64,000 bases of DNA from Klebsiella terrigena (GTDB taxonomy: Bacteria > Pseudomonadota > Gammaproteobacteria > Enterobacterales > Enterobacteriaceae), in the NCBI RefSeq assembly GCF_006539725.1, contig NZ_BJNO01000013.1, positions 91,977 to 155,976 of the forward strand, written 5' to 3'. Of the stretch, positions 8,924 to 17,444 are shown one piece after another. The notes beneath the pieces are model-generated. The model was not told the DNA's origin. It saw only the letters and a list, made by a program, of their open reading frames with translations, and did not search any database. The translations under genes and the position numbers were made by a program. Position 1 is the stretch's first letter. Each line of letters starts with the position of its first letter.

Positions 8924-10226
8924 ATAGTTGCCCCAGCAGCTGATACCACCCGTAGTTCAACGGCAGCAGCAGCAGATAGCTGACCGCCGCCAGCGCAATA
9001 CACAGCAGCATCCCCGACCGCGCCGGAACTTTGCCCAGCGCCATCGCCACCACGATAGGCGATGCCTGATACGGCAGCAGCGGCGTCGAATAGCCCAGGA
9101 CCTGAATCATAATGACGCTCAGCAGCGGAAAGCCGGTGGCGTCGGCAAAGCTCTGCGCAAAGGTGGTGTACAGCGCGGGTACGCCGTTGGCGGTCATAAT
9201 AAAGTTCAGGGCGCTGGTGATGCCGGTGAGGGCAAGGAAGCTGGTAAAAGGACTCTCTTTATCGAGCGGCATAACGTGCAGCAAAGCGTTGCCGACCACG
9301 CCGCCAATCCCGGTCTGCGTGACGGTAATCGCCAGCCCGAGGATCCCGGCGACGTAAATACAGGTGCGAATATTCACCCCCGTGGAGAACTCTTCCCCGC
9401 TGATAAACCCCACCCGCGGCAGCAGCGTAATCACCGCCGCCGCCAGCCCCGTCCAGGCGGGACCAATCCCGTGCCAGCTCTCGCTTACCCAGAGGCTCAA
9501 TACCACCGCCAGCAGCCAGGAGAGGCGCTTCTCATCCCGGCTCATCGGCGGCAGCGGCGTCCGCTCCCGCGGCGGATGCGGCCTGCCGGGGAATAGCCAG
9601 CAAATCAGCGCAACCAGCGCCGCGCCCTTCAGCCAGCCCAGCACCGGCGTGTGCAGCAGCAAATACGGCAGATAGTTGAGGTGAATACCGTACGACCCCT
9701 CCGCCGCGCCGCTCATCACTAAATTTGGCACGTTGGCGGGCAGGATCGTCGCCGACAGCTGGAAGGTGCCGAAGCCGACCGCCAGCGCCAGTCCGTACCA
9801 GGCGCGGGTGCCGTCCTCAATCCCGGCACGCTTCGCCATCGCCGTGACGATCGGCATCAGCAGCGCGATGCGCCCCATATTAGAGGGCATCACGAAGGCC
9901 AGGGCATAGCTGAACAGCACCACGCTGCCCACCATCAGCGGCCAGGAGTCCGTCAGCCTGGCCGACAGCGCCTGCGCCGCCCTGTCCGCCAGGCCGGTTT
10001 TACGAATCGCGATCCCGAGGACAAAGCCGCTGAACACCAGCCAGAACGCCGATGACGCGAAGCCGCCAAAGATAACCTCCGGCGGCGCTATTTTTGCCAT
10101 CATCGCCGCGGCGAAAAACAGCAGCGCGGTAATAAATTCCGGCAGCAGGGAGGTCGCCCACAGCAGGATGGTAATGCCGACAATCAGGGAGGGAAGGAAC
10201 AGAGGGTGAGAAAGCCAGAGCGACAT
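8922..10226 (-). CDS. SLC13/DASS-type anion permease
   Basis: A 434-residue inner-membrane protein with about 11 to 12 hydrophobic segments, resembling the divalent anion:Na+ symporter (SLC13, ArsB/NhaD-like) superfamily. The repeated SNT-type substrate motif appears in modified form (FVMPSNMGRIALLMP and the later TANGVPALY). The substrate cannot be told from sequence; dicarboxylates or sulfate-like anions are typical. AGGAGACAGGT precedes the ATG. It lies 125 bases downstream of the GntR regulator gene on the same strand, and may be the last gene of that operon or an independent unit. It has no counterpart between tpiA and cdh in E. coli. Confidence 0.85.
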   Translation of the reverse strand: MSLWLSHPLFLPSLIVGITILLWATSLLPEFITALLFFAAAMMAKIAPPEVIFGGFASSAFWLVFSGFVLGIAIRKTGLADRAAQALSARLTDSWPLMVGSVVLFSYALAFVMPSNMGRIALLMPIVTAMAKRAGIEDGTRAWYGLALAVGFGTFQLSATILPANVPNLVMSGAAEGSYGIHLNYLPYLLLHTPVLGWLKGAALVALICWLFPGRPHPPRERTPLPPMSRDEKRLSWLLAVVLSLWVSESWHGIGPAWTGLAAAVITLLPRVGFISGEEFSTGVNIRTCIYVAGILGLAITVTQTGIGGVVGNALLHVMPLDKESPFTSFLALTGITSALNFIMTANGVPALYTTFAQSFADATGFPLLSVIMIQVLGYSTPLLPYQASPIVVAMALGKVPARSGMLLCIALAAVSYLLLLPLNYGWYQLLGQL

Positions 10227-10351
10227 ACCTGTCTCCTGTCGTTTTTTTCAGCAAGAATACGACGCCGGGCCAGGCAGGTAAATGCCAGATATGGTGGGGT
10301 TATCGGCCGGCCGCCGGCGCTGGGGTTTATCGCGCTGCGCCGGGCGCGCGG

Positions 10352-11083
10352 CTAGTGGTAGTGAATTTCGCCGAAATATTCCGACAGCACGTAATAGCGG
10401 CAGTATTCGAAGGGGATATCCCGCCCGGCCTGAAACGTCTGACGTGCCACGGAAAGCAGCGGCTTGTTGGCGGCAACCTGCAGCTTCTCGCACAGCTCAG
10501 CAGAGGGCAAAATGGCGTCCACTTTTTCAATCGCCGAGTCGCTGGTGACGTTGAGCAGCGAATAGAGCGAGGTGTGCTCCAACGCCTCAGCCGTGAGCTC
10601 AAGACCGGGAAAGAAGCTCAGATCGAGATAAATCTTCTCATGGTTAAACGGGCGATTATTGAGGTAGCGAATGCGTGAGATAAAAAGATAATGCTGATGC
10701 GCGGGCAGGCTCAGGCCATCGGCCTGGGCGTCACGCGCACGACGCGGCGCGATGTCGAGGATGCGGTTTTCAACGGCGACGCTGGCATCCTGTAAATCGC
10801 GGGTAATTCCGCGAAAGGTATGGCCGTAGTTGACCCCTTCCGGCACGGCGCAAACCACCGAACCGCTCCCGCGCTGCGAGGAGATAATCCCCGCGTTGAT
10901 AAGCTCGCTCCAGGCCTGCTTCACCACGATCAGCGAGACGTGATACTCCCGGGCCAGCTCCTTTTGCGTCGGCAGCTGGCTGCCTAAAGGCAAAGAGCCG
11001 TTCTGGATCCGCTGACAGATGATAAAAAATAGTTGCTTATAAAGCGGGGTAAAGCTCGTTTTATCAACCTGCAAACTACGCAC
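10352..11083 (-). CDS. GntR-family (HutC subfamily) transcriptional regulator
   Basis: An N-terminal winged helix (residues ~10-75: LPTQKELAREYHVSLIVVKQAWSELI) is joined to a UTRA effector domain that ends in the usual YCRYYVLSEYF-type strand. UTRA regulators usually bind sugar phosphates or related small molecules. The listed start is GTG, with GAGG directly adjacent. A TTG three codons later (11074) would have better spacing, so the start is uncertain. It closes a four-gene minus-strand series (symporter, kinase, ADP-ribosylglycohydrolase-type, regulator) that recalls E. coli yegTUV plus yegW. It is the likely reader of the 32-bp palindrome at 14621-14652. Confidence 0.9.
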   Translation of the reverse strand: MRSLQVDKTSFTPLYKQLFFIICQRIQNGSLPLGSQLPTQKELAREYHVSLIVVKQAWSELINAGIISSQRGSGSVVCAVPEGVNYGHTFRGITRDLQDASVAVENRILDIAPRRARDAQADGLSLPAHQHYLFISRIRYLNNRPFNHEKIYLDLSFFPGLELTAEALEHTSLYSLLNVTSDSAIEKVDAILPSAELCEKLQVAANKPLLSVARQTFQAGRDIPFEYCRYYVLSEYFGEIHYH

Positions 11084-11136
11084 CTCACGTCTTCGCCAGC
11101 AGGGGACGCGTTACCGTCCCCGGCAGGGTGAATTCG

Positions 11137-12177
11137 CTACCCTGCGATCTGTCTGGCCAGTTCTGCCAAATCGAAATGATTCATACGATCCACGGTCGTT
11201 AAATAATCGGCGGGAAGAGCGTCCACGCCATGGAATGCGCCGGAGATCGCCCCAACCATGGTGGCGACGGTATCAGTATCATTGCCGATATTAACGCCGG
11301 AGATAATAGCATCTACGGCAGAATTCGGACAACACGCGAACAGGCCGAAAGCCGCCGGTACGGCTTCGCTGACGTGCAGCCCGCTGCCGATGATGTCGGC
11401 AAGCTCCACCACCGCCGTTTCCCAATGGCGATGCCGCTTACCGATCGCCACGGCCAGCTCAATGCGCCGGGCAACGGACGGCCCGGCAACCATCATCGCG
11501 CCCCGCTCTTCGGCCAGCAGATAGCCCCGCTGCGCGCCGTAAACCCCTGCCGCGATAATGCTGTCGGCATCGGTCTGCGCCCTTAGCGCCTCGCTGGTGG
11601 CCGCGGCCATTGCCGCCGCGCCGGACATCGCCAGCACGTTGTTATGCGTAAAGCGACAAATCTGCAGCGCGCAGTCAATCGCCGCGTCAAGATTGCCGGG
11701 ATGCAGCACCGCCGCAGGCCAAATCTTCATTGCCGCACCGTTCGTCGCCTCGGCGTTGCCCTTATTAATAATCTGTACGGACTGCTTTTCGCCCTCCAGC
11801 TCGCCCTGCAACGAGGCGCGGTTATCGTTAAATATCGCCTTCATCGCCGCCCGGGTGGTGGGGCCGGTAAAGTTGGCGTAGTAAGGGTAAGCCAGCCACT
11901 GCTGGAACGCCTCGCGCATCGCCTCGTCGCTGACCTCCCGCCGATGGCGCAGCAGCGCGTCCATGATGTACTTCGCCTGGATAAAATCATCGGTACACAT
12001 CCCGGCCTCGTTGCAGCGGCCAAAGGTGTCGGCGGGCGGCTTTTGAAAGGTGGTGACCCAGCCGCCAAAATAGTCCTTTATTTGCTGCTGAGTGCGCACT
12101 TCCGTCGCCGCGCCCATTGCGTCCGCCGCGGCGGCGCCCACCAGGCATCCCAGTATTTTGTTTTGCTCAACGTGCAT
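11137..12177 (-). CDS. ADP-ribosylglycohydrolase-family protein (YegU-like)
   Basis: A 346-residue all-helical ADP-ribosylglycohydrolase-fold protein. The family opening GCLVGAAAADAMG is present, and the di-magnesium site shows as MCTDDFIQ near residue 60 and GNDTDTVATMVGAISGA near residue 300. The family removes ADP-ribose from proteins or nucleic acids, or cleaves related N-glycosides. Next to a PfkB kinase and a sugar/nucleoside-type symporter, a small-molecule nucleoside or glycoside substrate is more likely; this is inference. Ten bases separate it from the upstream kinase gene, so they are co-transcribed. E. coli YegU is the closest functional parallel I know, and it too is uncharacterised. 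Confidence 0.88.
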   Translation of the reverse strand: MHVEQNKILGCLVGAAAADAMGAATEVRTQQQIKDYFGGWVTTFQKPPADTFGRCNEAGMCTDDFIQAKYIMDALLRHRREVSDEAMREAFQQWLAYPYYANFTGPTTRAAMKAIFNDNRASLQGELEGEKQSVQIINKGNAEATNGAAMKIWPAAVLHPGNLDAAIDCALQICRFTHNNVLAMSGAAAMAAATSEALRAQTDADSIIAAGVYGAQRGYLLAEERGAMMVAGPSVARRIELAVAIGKRHRHWETAVVELADIIGSGLHVSEAVPAAFGLFACCPNSAVDAIISGVNIGNDTDTVATMVGAISGAFHGVDALPADYLTTVDRMNHFDLAELARQIAG

Positions 12178-12186
12178 GATGACTCC

Positions 12187-13146
12187 TTATTTCACGGTCA
12201 TGGCTTGTTCCAGCGCGTGGCTGGAGAGAAAAGTGTTTAGCTGGTCGGGGAACGGCAGCGCGGTCATCGCCCCTTTGGCCGTTACCGCCATCGCGCCGCA
12301 GGCGTTAGCCTGCCGAATAGCGGTGGCCAGCAGCGCGGCGTCCCAGCGATCGGCCTGCGAGAGGGTGTAGAGCAGGCCGCCGACAAAAGCGTCGCCGGCG
12401 CCGGTGGTATCGACAACCTCGACGCGGGGAGCGGGAAACCACTGCTCGCCCTCGGGGCTCACCAGCAGCGCGCCCTCGGCGCCTAATGAGATAACGGTGG
12501 TTTCGCAGCCCAGATCGCGCAGGTAGTAGCGGGCATCCTGCCAGCGGGCGGCGCCGCTCAGCTGGCAGAGCTCGTCGGCGGAGACCTTGCAGATTGAGGC
12601 GAGCGCGGCGGAGCGGGCTACCAGCGCGGGAATTTCGCCGGTATCGCGCCACATCTTGCTGCGTAAATTGACGTCGAACAGCACGTAGCCGCCGGCCTCA
12701 CGCGCTCTTTTCGCCCCTTCCAGGCACGCCTCCCGCGTCGGCTGGTCCGTTAGCCCTATCGAGCTGAAGTAAAACCACTCGTGCGGGCGGAACGCCGGCA
12801 GATCCGCCGGCGACACGAAAGTATCGGCCCCCGGGTGCACCAGATAGGTGAAGCTGCGCTCCCCGTCGGATGCCAGATTGACAATCAGTACCGCGCTGGT
12901 GAGCGCCGCATCGTGCCTCAGGAAGGAGACATCCACGGCGTTATCCTGAAAAACCTGACGCAGGAAATGCCCCGCCTCATCGTCCCCGAGGCAGCCGATA
13001 AAGCCGCACCGCCCTCCCAGCCTGGCGACGCAGACGCTAACGTTCGCCGAGGCGCCGCCGGGGCACTTCAGGTAGCGATCCTGCTTTTCGGCAACCAGAT
13101 CGACGGAAGCATCGCCGATAACCCAGACCTTATTCATGGCGTTCAT
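12187..13146 (-). CDS. PfkB-family carbohydrate or nucleoside kinase (YegV-like)
   Basis: A 319-residue ribokinase-fold kinase. The N-terminal substrate signature GGASANVSVCVARLGGRCGF and the C-terminal ATP/anion-hole signature DTTGAGDAFVGGLLY, with the catalytic Asp, are intact. It should phosphorylate a sugar or nucleoside imported by the neighbouring symporter. It is related in context to E. coli YegV, and fructokinase-like activity is the other possibility. It overlaps nothing and lies 10 bases from each neighbour, indicating a tight operon. Confidence 0.9.
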   Translation of the reverse strand: MNAMNKVWVIGDASVDLVAEKQDRYLKCPGGASANVSVCVARLGGRCGFIGCLGDDEAGHFLRQVFQDNAVDVSFLRHDAALTSAVLIVNLASDGERSFTYLVHPGADTFVSPADLPAFRPHEWFYFSSIGLTDQPTREACLEGAKRAREAGGYVLFDVNLRSKMWRDTGEIPALVARSAALASICKVSADELCQLSGAARWQDARYYLRDLGCETTVISLGAEGALLVSPEGEQWFPAPRVEVVDTTGAGDAFVGGLLYTLSQADRWDAALLATAIRQANACGAMAVTAKGAMTALPFPDQLNTFLSSHALEQAMTVK

Positions 13147-13156
13147 CTGCGCCTCC

Positions 13157-14491
13157 TTATGCCTGCCGCTGCGCCAGCTGGCGCTGAATGTCGCGGTAGT
13201 AGTGGTTATTGATCAGATATTTTTTCATCAGCAGGCCCACCGCCAGATGGAACAGCGCCGGGATTAGCGTCATCATCAGCGCAATGCCGGTAAGCGAACG
13301 GGCGCTCTGCTCAACGTCGGCCTGATAGCCAAAATGGCTCAGCAGGAAGCCCAGCACGCCGCCCGCCACCCCCATGCCAAACTTCTGGAAGAAGAGAATG
13401 CCGCCAAACGCGAGGCCGGAGACGCGCAGTCCGGTTTTCTTTTCCCCGTAATCCACCGCTTCGGCGATAGATGACCAGAACACCGGCATTTGCATGTCGC
13501 AGAAGAAGTTGATGAGGAAATAGAAGGCAAATGCCAGCACGAGGTTTTCGCGGCCGACGCAGAAATACATCAGCGCGCTGAGGACGAAGGTGACAAGCTG
13601 GGTATAGCGGAACATCTTGATTTTGTCCCAGAAGCGGGTGACCCAGGTGGTGGCGATCATTGCCAGAATCGAGGCGACCACGCCGGTGGTCAGGAAGGGC
13701 GAAATCAGGCTATCGCCGCCGTTCAGGAAGTATTTCGCGTAGTAGGCCGCGACGGAGCCGCGGATCACGTAGCCGCACATCAGGAGTAAAATCACCGCGC
13801 CGAGGATAATCCACTGATCGTTACGCAGCAGATACTTAAACTGCTTGCCGACCGGGAGAGAGGTAATTTCCGGGACGCTGCGTTCGCGGGTGGTAAGGAA
13901 GCAGAAGATAAACAGCAGCGCGCCCATGGCGCCCATCAGCCCCATCGAAAACTGGTAGCCCAGCGCCTTGTTGCCCTGCCCCAGCCAGACGGCGAGCATC
14001 GGCACCACGATGGTCACCAAAAACGCGGCAATCTTGGTCATCACAAAGCGATAGCCGTTGGCGCTCAGACGTTCAACGGGGTCGTCGGTGATCACGCCGA
14101 TCATCGAGATATAGGGAATGGTAATCGCGGTATAGACGAGGGTCATCAGAATATAGGTACCGTAGGCCCACGCCAGCTTGGCCATATACGCCATATCCGG
14201 GGTAATAAACATTAAATAGACGGCAAAGCCAAAAGGCACGGCAAACCACAGCAGCCACGGACGATAGCGTCCCCAGCGCGTATTAAGCTTATCGGTCAGG
14301 ATCCCCATTGCCGGATCGATAATGGCATCGATCAACCGTACGACCACAAACAGCACGCCGACATCCGCGGCGCTCAGGCCGTAGATATCGGTATAGAAAT
14401 AAGCGAGGAGCAGCTGCATAGCAATAATGACAACGTTTATCGCCATATCCCCTGCACCAAAGCCGATTTTTTCCACGATAGAAAGTTTCAT
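13157..14491 (-). CDS. GPH-family (MelB-like) sugar:cation symporter
   Basis: A 444-residue, 12-TM major-facilitator protein of the glycoside-pentoside-hexuronide family. It opens with the typical EKIGFGAGDMAIN, and has the conserved IDAIIDPAMGILTDKLNTRWGRYRPW loop and a C-terminal cytoplasmic tail. It is the first gene of the minus-strand operon and lies downstream of the 32-bp palindrome. E. coli yegT at the equivalent position is a nucleoside-type transporter of a different family, so the substrate may differ. Confidence 0.9.
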   Translation of the reverse strand: MKLSIVEKIGFGAGDMAINVVIIAMQLLLAYFYTDIYGLSAADVGVLFVVVRLIDAIIDPAMGILTDKLNTRWGRYRPWLLWFAVPFGFAVYLMFITPDMAYMAKLAWAYGTYILMTLVYTAITIPYISMIGVITDDPVERLSANGYRFVMTKIAAFLVTIVVPMLAVWLGQGNKALGYQFSMGLMGAMGALLFIFCFLTTRERSVPEITSLPVGKQFKYLLRNDQWIILGAVILLLMCGYVIRGSVAAYYAKYFLNGGDSLISPFLTTGVVASILAMIATTWVTRFWDKIKMFRYTQLVTFVLSALMYFCVGRENLVLAFAFYFLINFFCDMQMPVFWSSIAEAVDYGEKKTGLRVSGLAFGGILFFQKFGMGVAGGVLGFLLSHFGYQADVEQSARSLTGIALMMTLIPALFHLAVGLLMKKYLINNHYYRDIQRQLAQRQA

Positions 14492-14620
14492 ATTGAAATT
14501 CCTTTACGCTCAAAAGCGCAAATCTGTCGAACAATTGATGATGTCACTACGTGAAATAAAAACGTTTTTATGGATAAGCCATCCAATAAGATGACTATGA
14601 GGAGAGTGTAACGATCCGCA

Positions 14621-14652
14621 AAAAGATATAAAGGTATACCTTTATATCTTTT
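14621..14652. promoter_or_regulatory. perfect 32-bp palindrome, candidate GntR/HutC operator
   Basis: The half-site AAAAGATATAAAGGTA is followed directly by its exact reverse complement, with no mismatch over 32 bases. The core AGGTATACCT resembles the GGT-A/T-ACC cores of HutC-subfamily operators. It lies 130 bases upstream of the symporter start, in the only regulatory gap of the operon, and is A+T-rich at the edges. It could also form a cruciform, but it lacks a T-tract beyond the arms, so it is not a terminator. Confidence 0.7.
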
Positions 14653-14750
14653 GATCGAATTCACATAAATTTTACGTATGGATCCACACCCCGGCAGCAA
14701 CCGGGATGGGAATCAATAAGATACCGGCAGGCGCGCCGATGGGGAGAAAA

Positions 14751-15512
14751 TTACCGGGAGGTCAGGATCGCGCAGCTATGGTCCTGAATCTCTTCCGCAG
14801 AGGCGCGGTTGAGGGTCAGCAAATTGCGCTCGGTGGCCAGCAGCACCAGCGAACCGTCGCTCTGTTCGGCCATCGCCAGCGCGAAACGTCCCATATGTTG
14901 ACGCGCCTCGGGCACCTCTTCCGCCAGCATCAGGAAGGGGCTGCGCTGGGCAAGCTCCGCTTCGGTCACCCGGCGCGCCAGATATTCGTGGCCGAGCAAA
15001 CCGCCCGGCAGCGGCAGCCAACGGCTGCTAATCACCGAGGCCTCGCGGTCCAGCTGGGCGCGAACGTCCTGGCGCAGGCAGGAAATATGAATATGGAGAT
15101 GGTTCTGGGTGCGCCCGCTGCGGGAGTTAATCGTCAGCGCAACCGCGTTATCGGGTATCGGCGAGCCGCGGCGTTCGCTCATAATTTCCCGGCCTTGCCA
15201 GGCCTGCCAGAAGAAGTTTGGCGTCAGCGGATTGAGCAGGAGCGGGCTCTCGGTACCGTTAATCCGATACGTCGGCATCAGCAGATACTGCAGCGGCCCG
15301 TTGCGGTCTTTAAACAGGACGTAGCCGCCTTTCAGATTCACCTCGGCGCAGGGGGCCGGGTTTTGCTGCTGCTGTTGATTGACCACGCACTGCTGCAAAA
15401 CGATGTGCCGCAGCGCGTCCGGGTTGCCGGAGTGCAGCCAGTACCAGCCGCCTGCCGCAATCGCCGCAAGCACCACCAGCAGCCCCAATAAAAGGTATCG
15501 TACTCTTCGCAT
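14751..15512 (-). CDS. cdh: CDP-diacylglycerol pyrophosphatase Cdh
   Basis: A 253-residue membrane-anchored phosphatase that hydrolyses CDP-diacylglycerol to phosphatidate and CMP. One N-terminal transmembrane segment ([21 protein letters not shown]) precedes the catalytic domain, which holds the HIT-like stretch [13 protein letters not shown] typical of the Cdh family. It is downstream of sbp on the same strand, as in E. coli, where the neighbour on the other side is tpiA; here a five-gene cluster lies between tpiA and cdh. Confidence 0.93.
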   Translation of the reverse strand: MRRVRYLLLGLLVVLAAIAAGGWYWLHSGNPDALRHIVLQQCVVNQQQQQNPAPCAEVNLKGGYVLFKDRNGPLQYLLMPTYRINGTESPLLLNPLTPNFFWQAWQGREIMSERRGSPIPDNAVALTINSRSGRTQNHLHIHISCLRQDVRAQLDREASVISSRWLPLPGGLLGHEYLARRVTEAELAQRSPFLMLAEEVPEARQHMGRFALAMAEQSDGSLVLLATERNLLTLNRASAEEIQDHSCAILTSR

Positions 15513-15571
15513 TATGTTTTCCTGTCTCAGCCAGAAACGGAAGAGTAGCGTAATTTGATGACCAAATGAAA

Positions 15572-15597
15572 ACGCCCGGTTATTTAACCGGGCGTTG
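15572..15597 (-). terminator. intrinsic terminator of sbp
   Basis: An 11-bp stem AACGCCCGGTT/AACCGGGCGTT with a 4-base loop; on the minus strand it is followed by TTTTCATTTGG. It lies between sbp and cdh and should end or attenuate the sbp transcript. Confidence 0.85.
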
Positions 15598-15608
15598 AAG
15601 GGGAGAGA

Positions 15609-16598
15609 TTAACGCTGACTAATCTGGTCGAAGGTGCCGCCGTTAGAGAAGTGCTCCTTCTGGGCTTTGGTCCAGCCGCCGAACTCCTGGTCAATAGTAA
15701 ACAGCTTCAGCTTCGGGAATTCGCTGGCATATTTGCTGGCAACGGCCGGGTCGCGCGGGCGATAGTAGTTCTTCGCCGCGATCTCCTGACCTTCCGGAGA
15801 GTAGAGATACTTCAGGTAAGCTTCTGCCACCTGGCGGGTGCCTTTTTTATCGACCACCTTATCCACGACCGACACGGTCGGCTCGGCCAGAATCGATTCG
15901 CTCGGGGTGACGATTTCAAACTTGTCTTTACCCAGCTCGTTTGCCGCCAGCAGCGCTTCGTTTTCCCAGGCAATCAGCACATCGCCGATCCCACGTTCAA
16001 CGAAGGTATTCGTTGAGCCACGAGCGCCGGAATCCAGCACTTCGACGTTTTTAAACAGCGCCTTCACGAACGCCTGGGCTTTCGCCTGGTCACCGTGATT
16101 CTGGTGCAGGGCGTAGCCCCAGGCCGCCAGGTAGTTCCAGCGTGCGCCGCCGGAGCTTTTCGGGTTCGGCGTAATGACCGACACGCCCGGTTTAATCAGG
16201 TCGTTCCAGTCATGAATTTGCTTCGGGTTACCTTTACGCACGAGGAACACGATGGTGGAGGTATAGGGTGCGGAGTTATCCGGCAGGCGTTTCAGCCAGT
16301 TTTTATCAATGCGGCCGCGCTCGGCAATCGCATCGACGTCATAGGCCAGCGCCAGGGTGACGACATCGGCTTCAATGCCGTTAATGACCGACGTTGCCTG
16401 CTTCCCGGAACCACCGTGGGACTGACGAATCACCACGTTGTCGCCGGTTTCCTGCTTCCAGTGCGCGCTAAACGCTTTGTTGTACTGTTCGTACAGCTCG
16501 CGCGTCGGATCGTAAGATACGTTTAATAGCTGAATGTCTTTTGCCAGAACGCTGGCGGATGCCAGCAACAGAGTTAACCCCACGCCCCACTTATTCAT
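15609..16598 (-). CDS. sbp: periplasmic sulfate-binding protein Sbp
   Basis: A 329-residue substrate-binding protein of the CysUWA sulfate/thiosulfate ABC transporter. A Sec signal peptide ([19 protein letters not shown]) precedes the mature start [17 protein letters not shown]. The sulfate-binding family signatures SHGGSGKQ and [17 protein letters not shown] are intact. The gene usually belongs to the CysB regulon. In E. coli pfkA lies upstream; here the 3' end of zapB lies upstream, a novel junction. Confidence 0.97.
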   Translation of the reverse strand: MNKWGVGLTLLLASASVLAKDIQLLNVSYDPTRELYEQYNKAFSAHWKQETGDNVVIRQSHGGSGKQATSVINGIEADVVTLALAYDVDAIAERGRIDKNWLKRLPDNSAPYTSTIVFLVRKGNPKQIHDWNDLIKPGVSVITPNPKSSGGARWNYLAAWGYALHQNHGDQAKAQAFVKALFKNVEVLDSGARGSTNTFVERGIGDVLIAWENEALLAANELGKDKFEIVTPSESILAEPTVSVVDKVVDKKGTRQVAEAYLKYLYSPEGQEIAAKNYYRPRDPAVASKYASEFPKLKLFTIDQEFGGWTKAQKEHFSNGGTFDQISQR

Positions 16599-16720
16599 CG
16601 CACCGCTCTCTATATGTCGTGTTGTGATGAACTAAGCGTGCCAGAAAGCGAATCAATGATTAAAGAATAAAAAAAGATTGGCTATAACTTGAGAGAATAT
16701 ACGAAGGGGTAAAGCTAACC

Positions 16721-16740
16721 CCCTCCCGAGCAGGAGAGGG
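16721..16740. other. short GC-rich palindrome between sbp and zapB
   Basis: CCCTC and GAGGG arms, with a partly paired CC/GG interior, form a 20-base stem-loop at the zapB 3' side of the sbp/zapB junction. On the minus strand it follows the zapB stop codon without a T-tract. Similar short GC-rich palindromes occur at 4883 and 24693. Confidence 0.45.
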
Positions 16741-16754
16741 TGAGGACGAGAGGG

Positions 16755-17000
16755 CTACACTTCTTCCATGCGGCCCAGCAGCGCCTGCAGACGATCCTGC
16801 CAGCCCTGCTGCTGCTCTCTCAGCTGGCCGTTTTCACGCTCCAGCTCTTCGCGGCTGTGCTGCGCGCCCTGAACTTCCTGCGCCAGCGTGTTGTTCTTTT
16901 CTTTCAGCTCTTCGATTTCCATCTGCAACAGCGTGATGGTATCAATCGCCTGCTGTACTTTTGACTCTAACTTCTCAAACACTTCTAATGACATCGTCAT
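16755..17000 (-). CDS. zapB: cell division protein ZapB
   Basis: An 81-residue coiled-coil protein that links ZapA and FtsZ rings at midcell and helps septum placement. The ATG at 17000 ([14 protein letters not shown]) is the family start; a longer frame upstream is not coding. The whole length is a heptad-repeat coiled coil ending LGRMEEV, nearly identical to E. coli. It is divergent from glpF, as in E. coli, but downstream it meets sbp instead of rraA. Confidence 0.97.
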   Translation of the reverse strand: MTMSLEVFEKLESKVQQAIDTITLLQMEIEELKEKNNTLAQEVQGAQHSREELERENGQLREQQQGWQDRLQALLGRMEEV

Positions 17001-17317
17001 ACCTCTCCTGAACTTGCAAGGCGTTGATAGAAACCGTCCGTTTCGTATACGCGTTGACGCCTTAACGAAAATAAGCGCACTACAGTGGTCATGCTGTCGA
17101 TTGTATGAATCCCCGCCTTCCCTGTCCAGCGACAACCCGCGCAGATTGCGGTTTGCAACACTTTTCAGCCTTTACCTGGCGTATTCGGCGCTAATCCCCG
17201 GCACTTCTGCAGCAATTGTTAATCATTGGGTTCGTACCGCGCGTCCATAAACGCTCTTTAATGTGCTACAACACGCGTTTATGGCGCGAAAACGCTCATT
17301 TTCTTGACCTGGCACAC

Positions 17318-17370
17318 ACATTTAGAGTTCGATATTTCTCGTTTGTGTTCGTTAACGATAAATTAACACT
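17318..17370 (+). promoter_or_regulatory. glpF promoter region with GlpR-type operators
   Basis: The stretch with AGTTCGATATTTCTCG followed by GTGTTCGTTAACGATAA matches the arrangement of GlpR sites upstream of E. coli glpF as I remember it. It lies about 75 to 125 bases before the glpF start. CRP control is expected from the family, but I could not pick a clear CRP site. The rest of the 444-base zapB-glpF gap (17001-17444) shows no ORF that I would call. Confidence 0.65.
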
Positions 17371-17444
17371 ATGCCTACATGGCAGCGTGGTCGACGACGA
17401 CCTTCATACTTACAATAATCACCACTTTGTTTCAGGATTCGATT

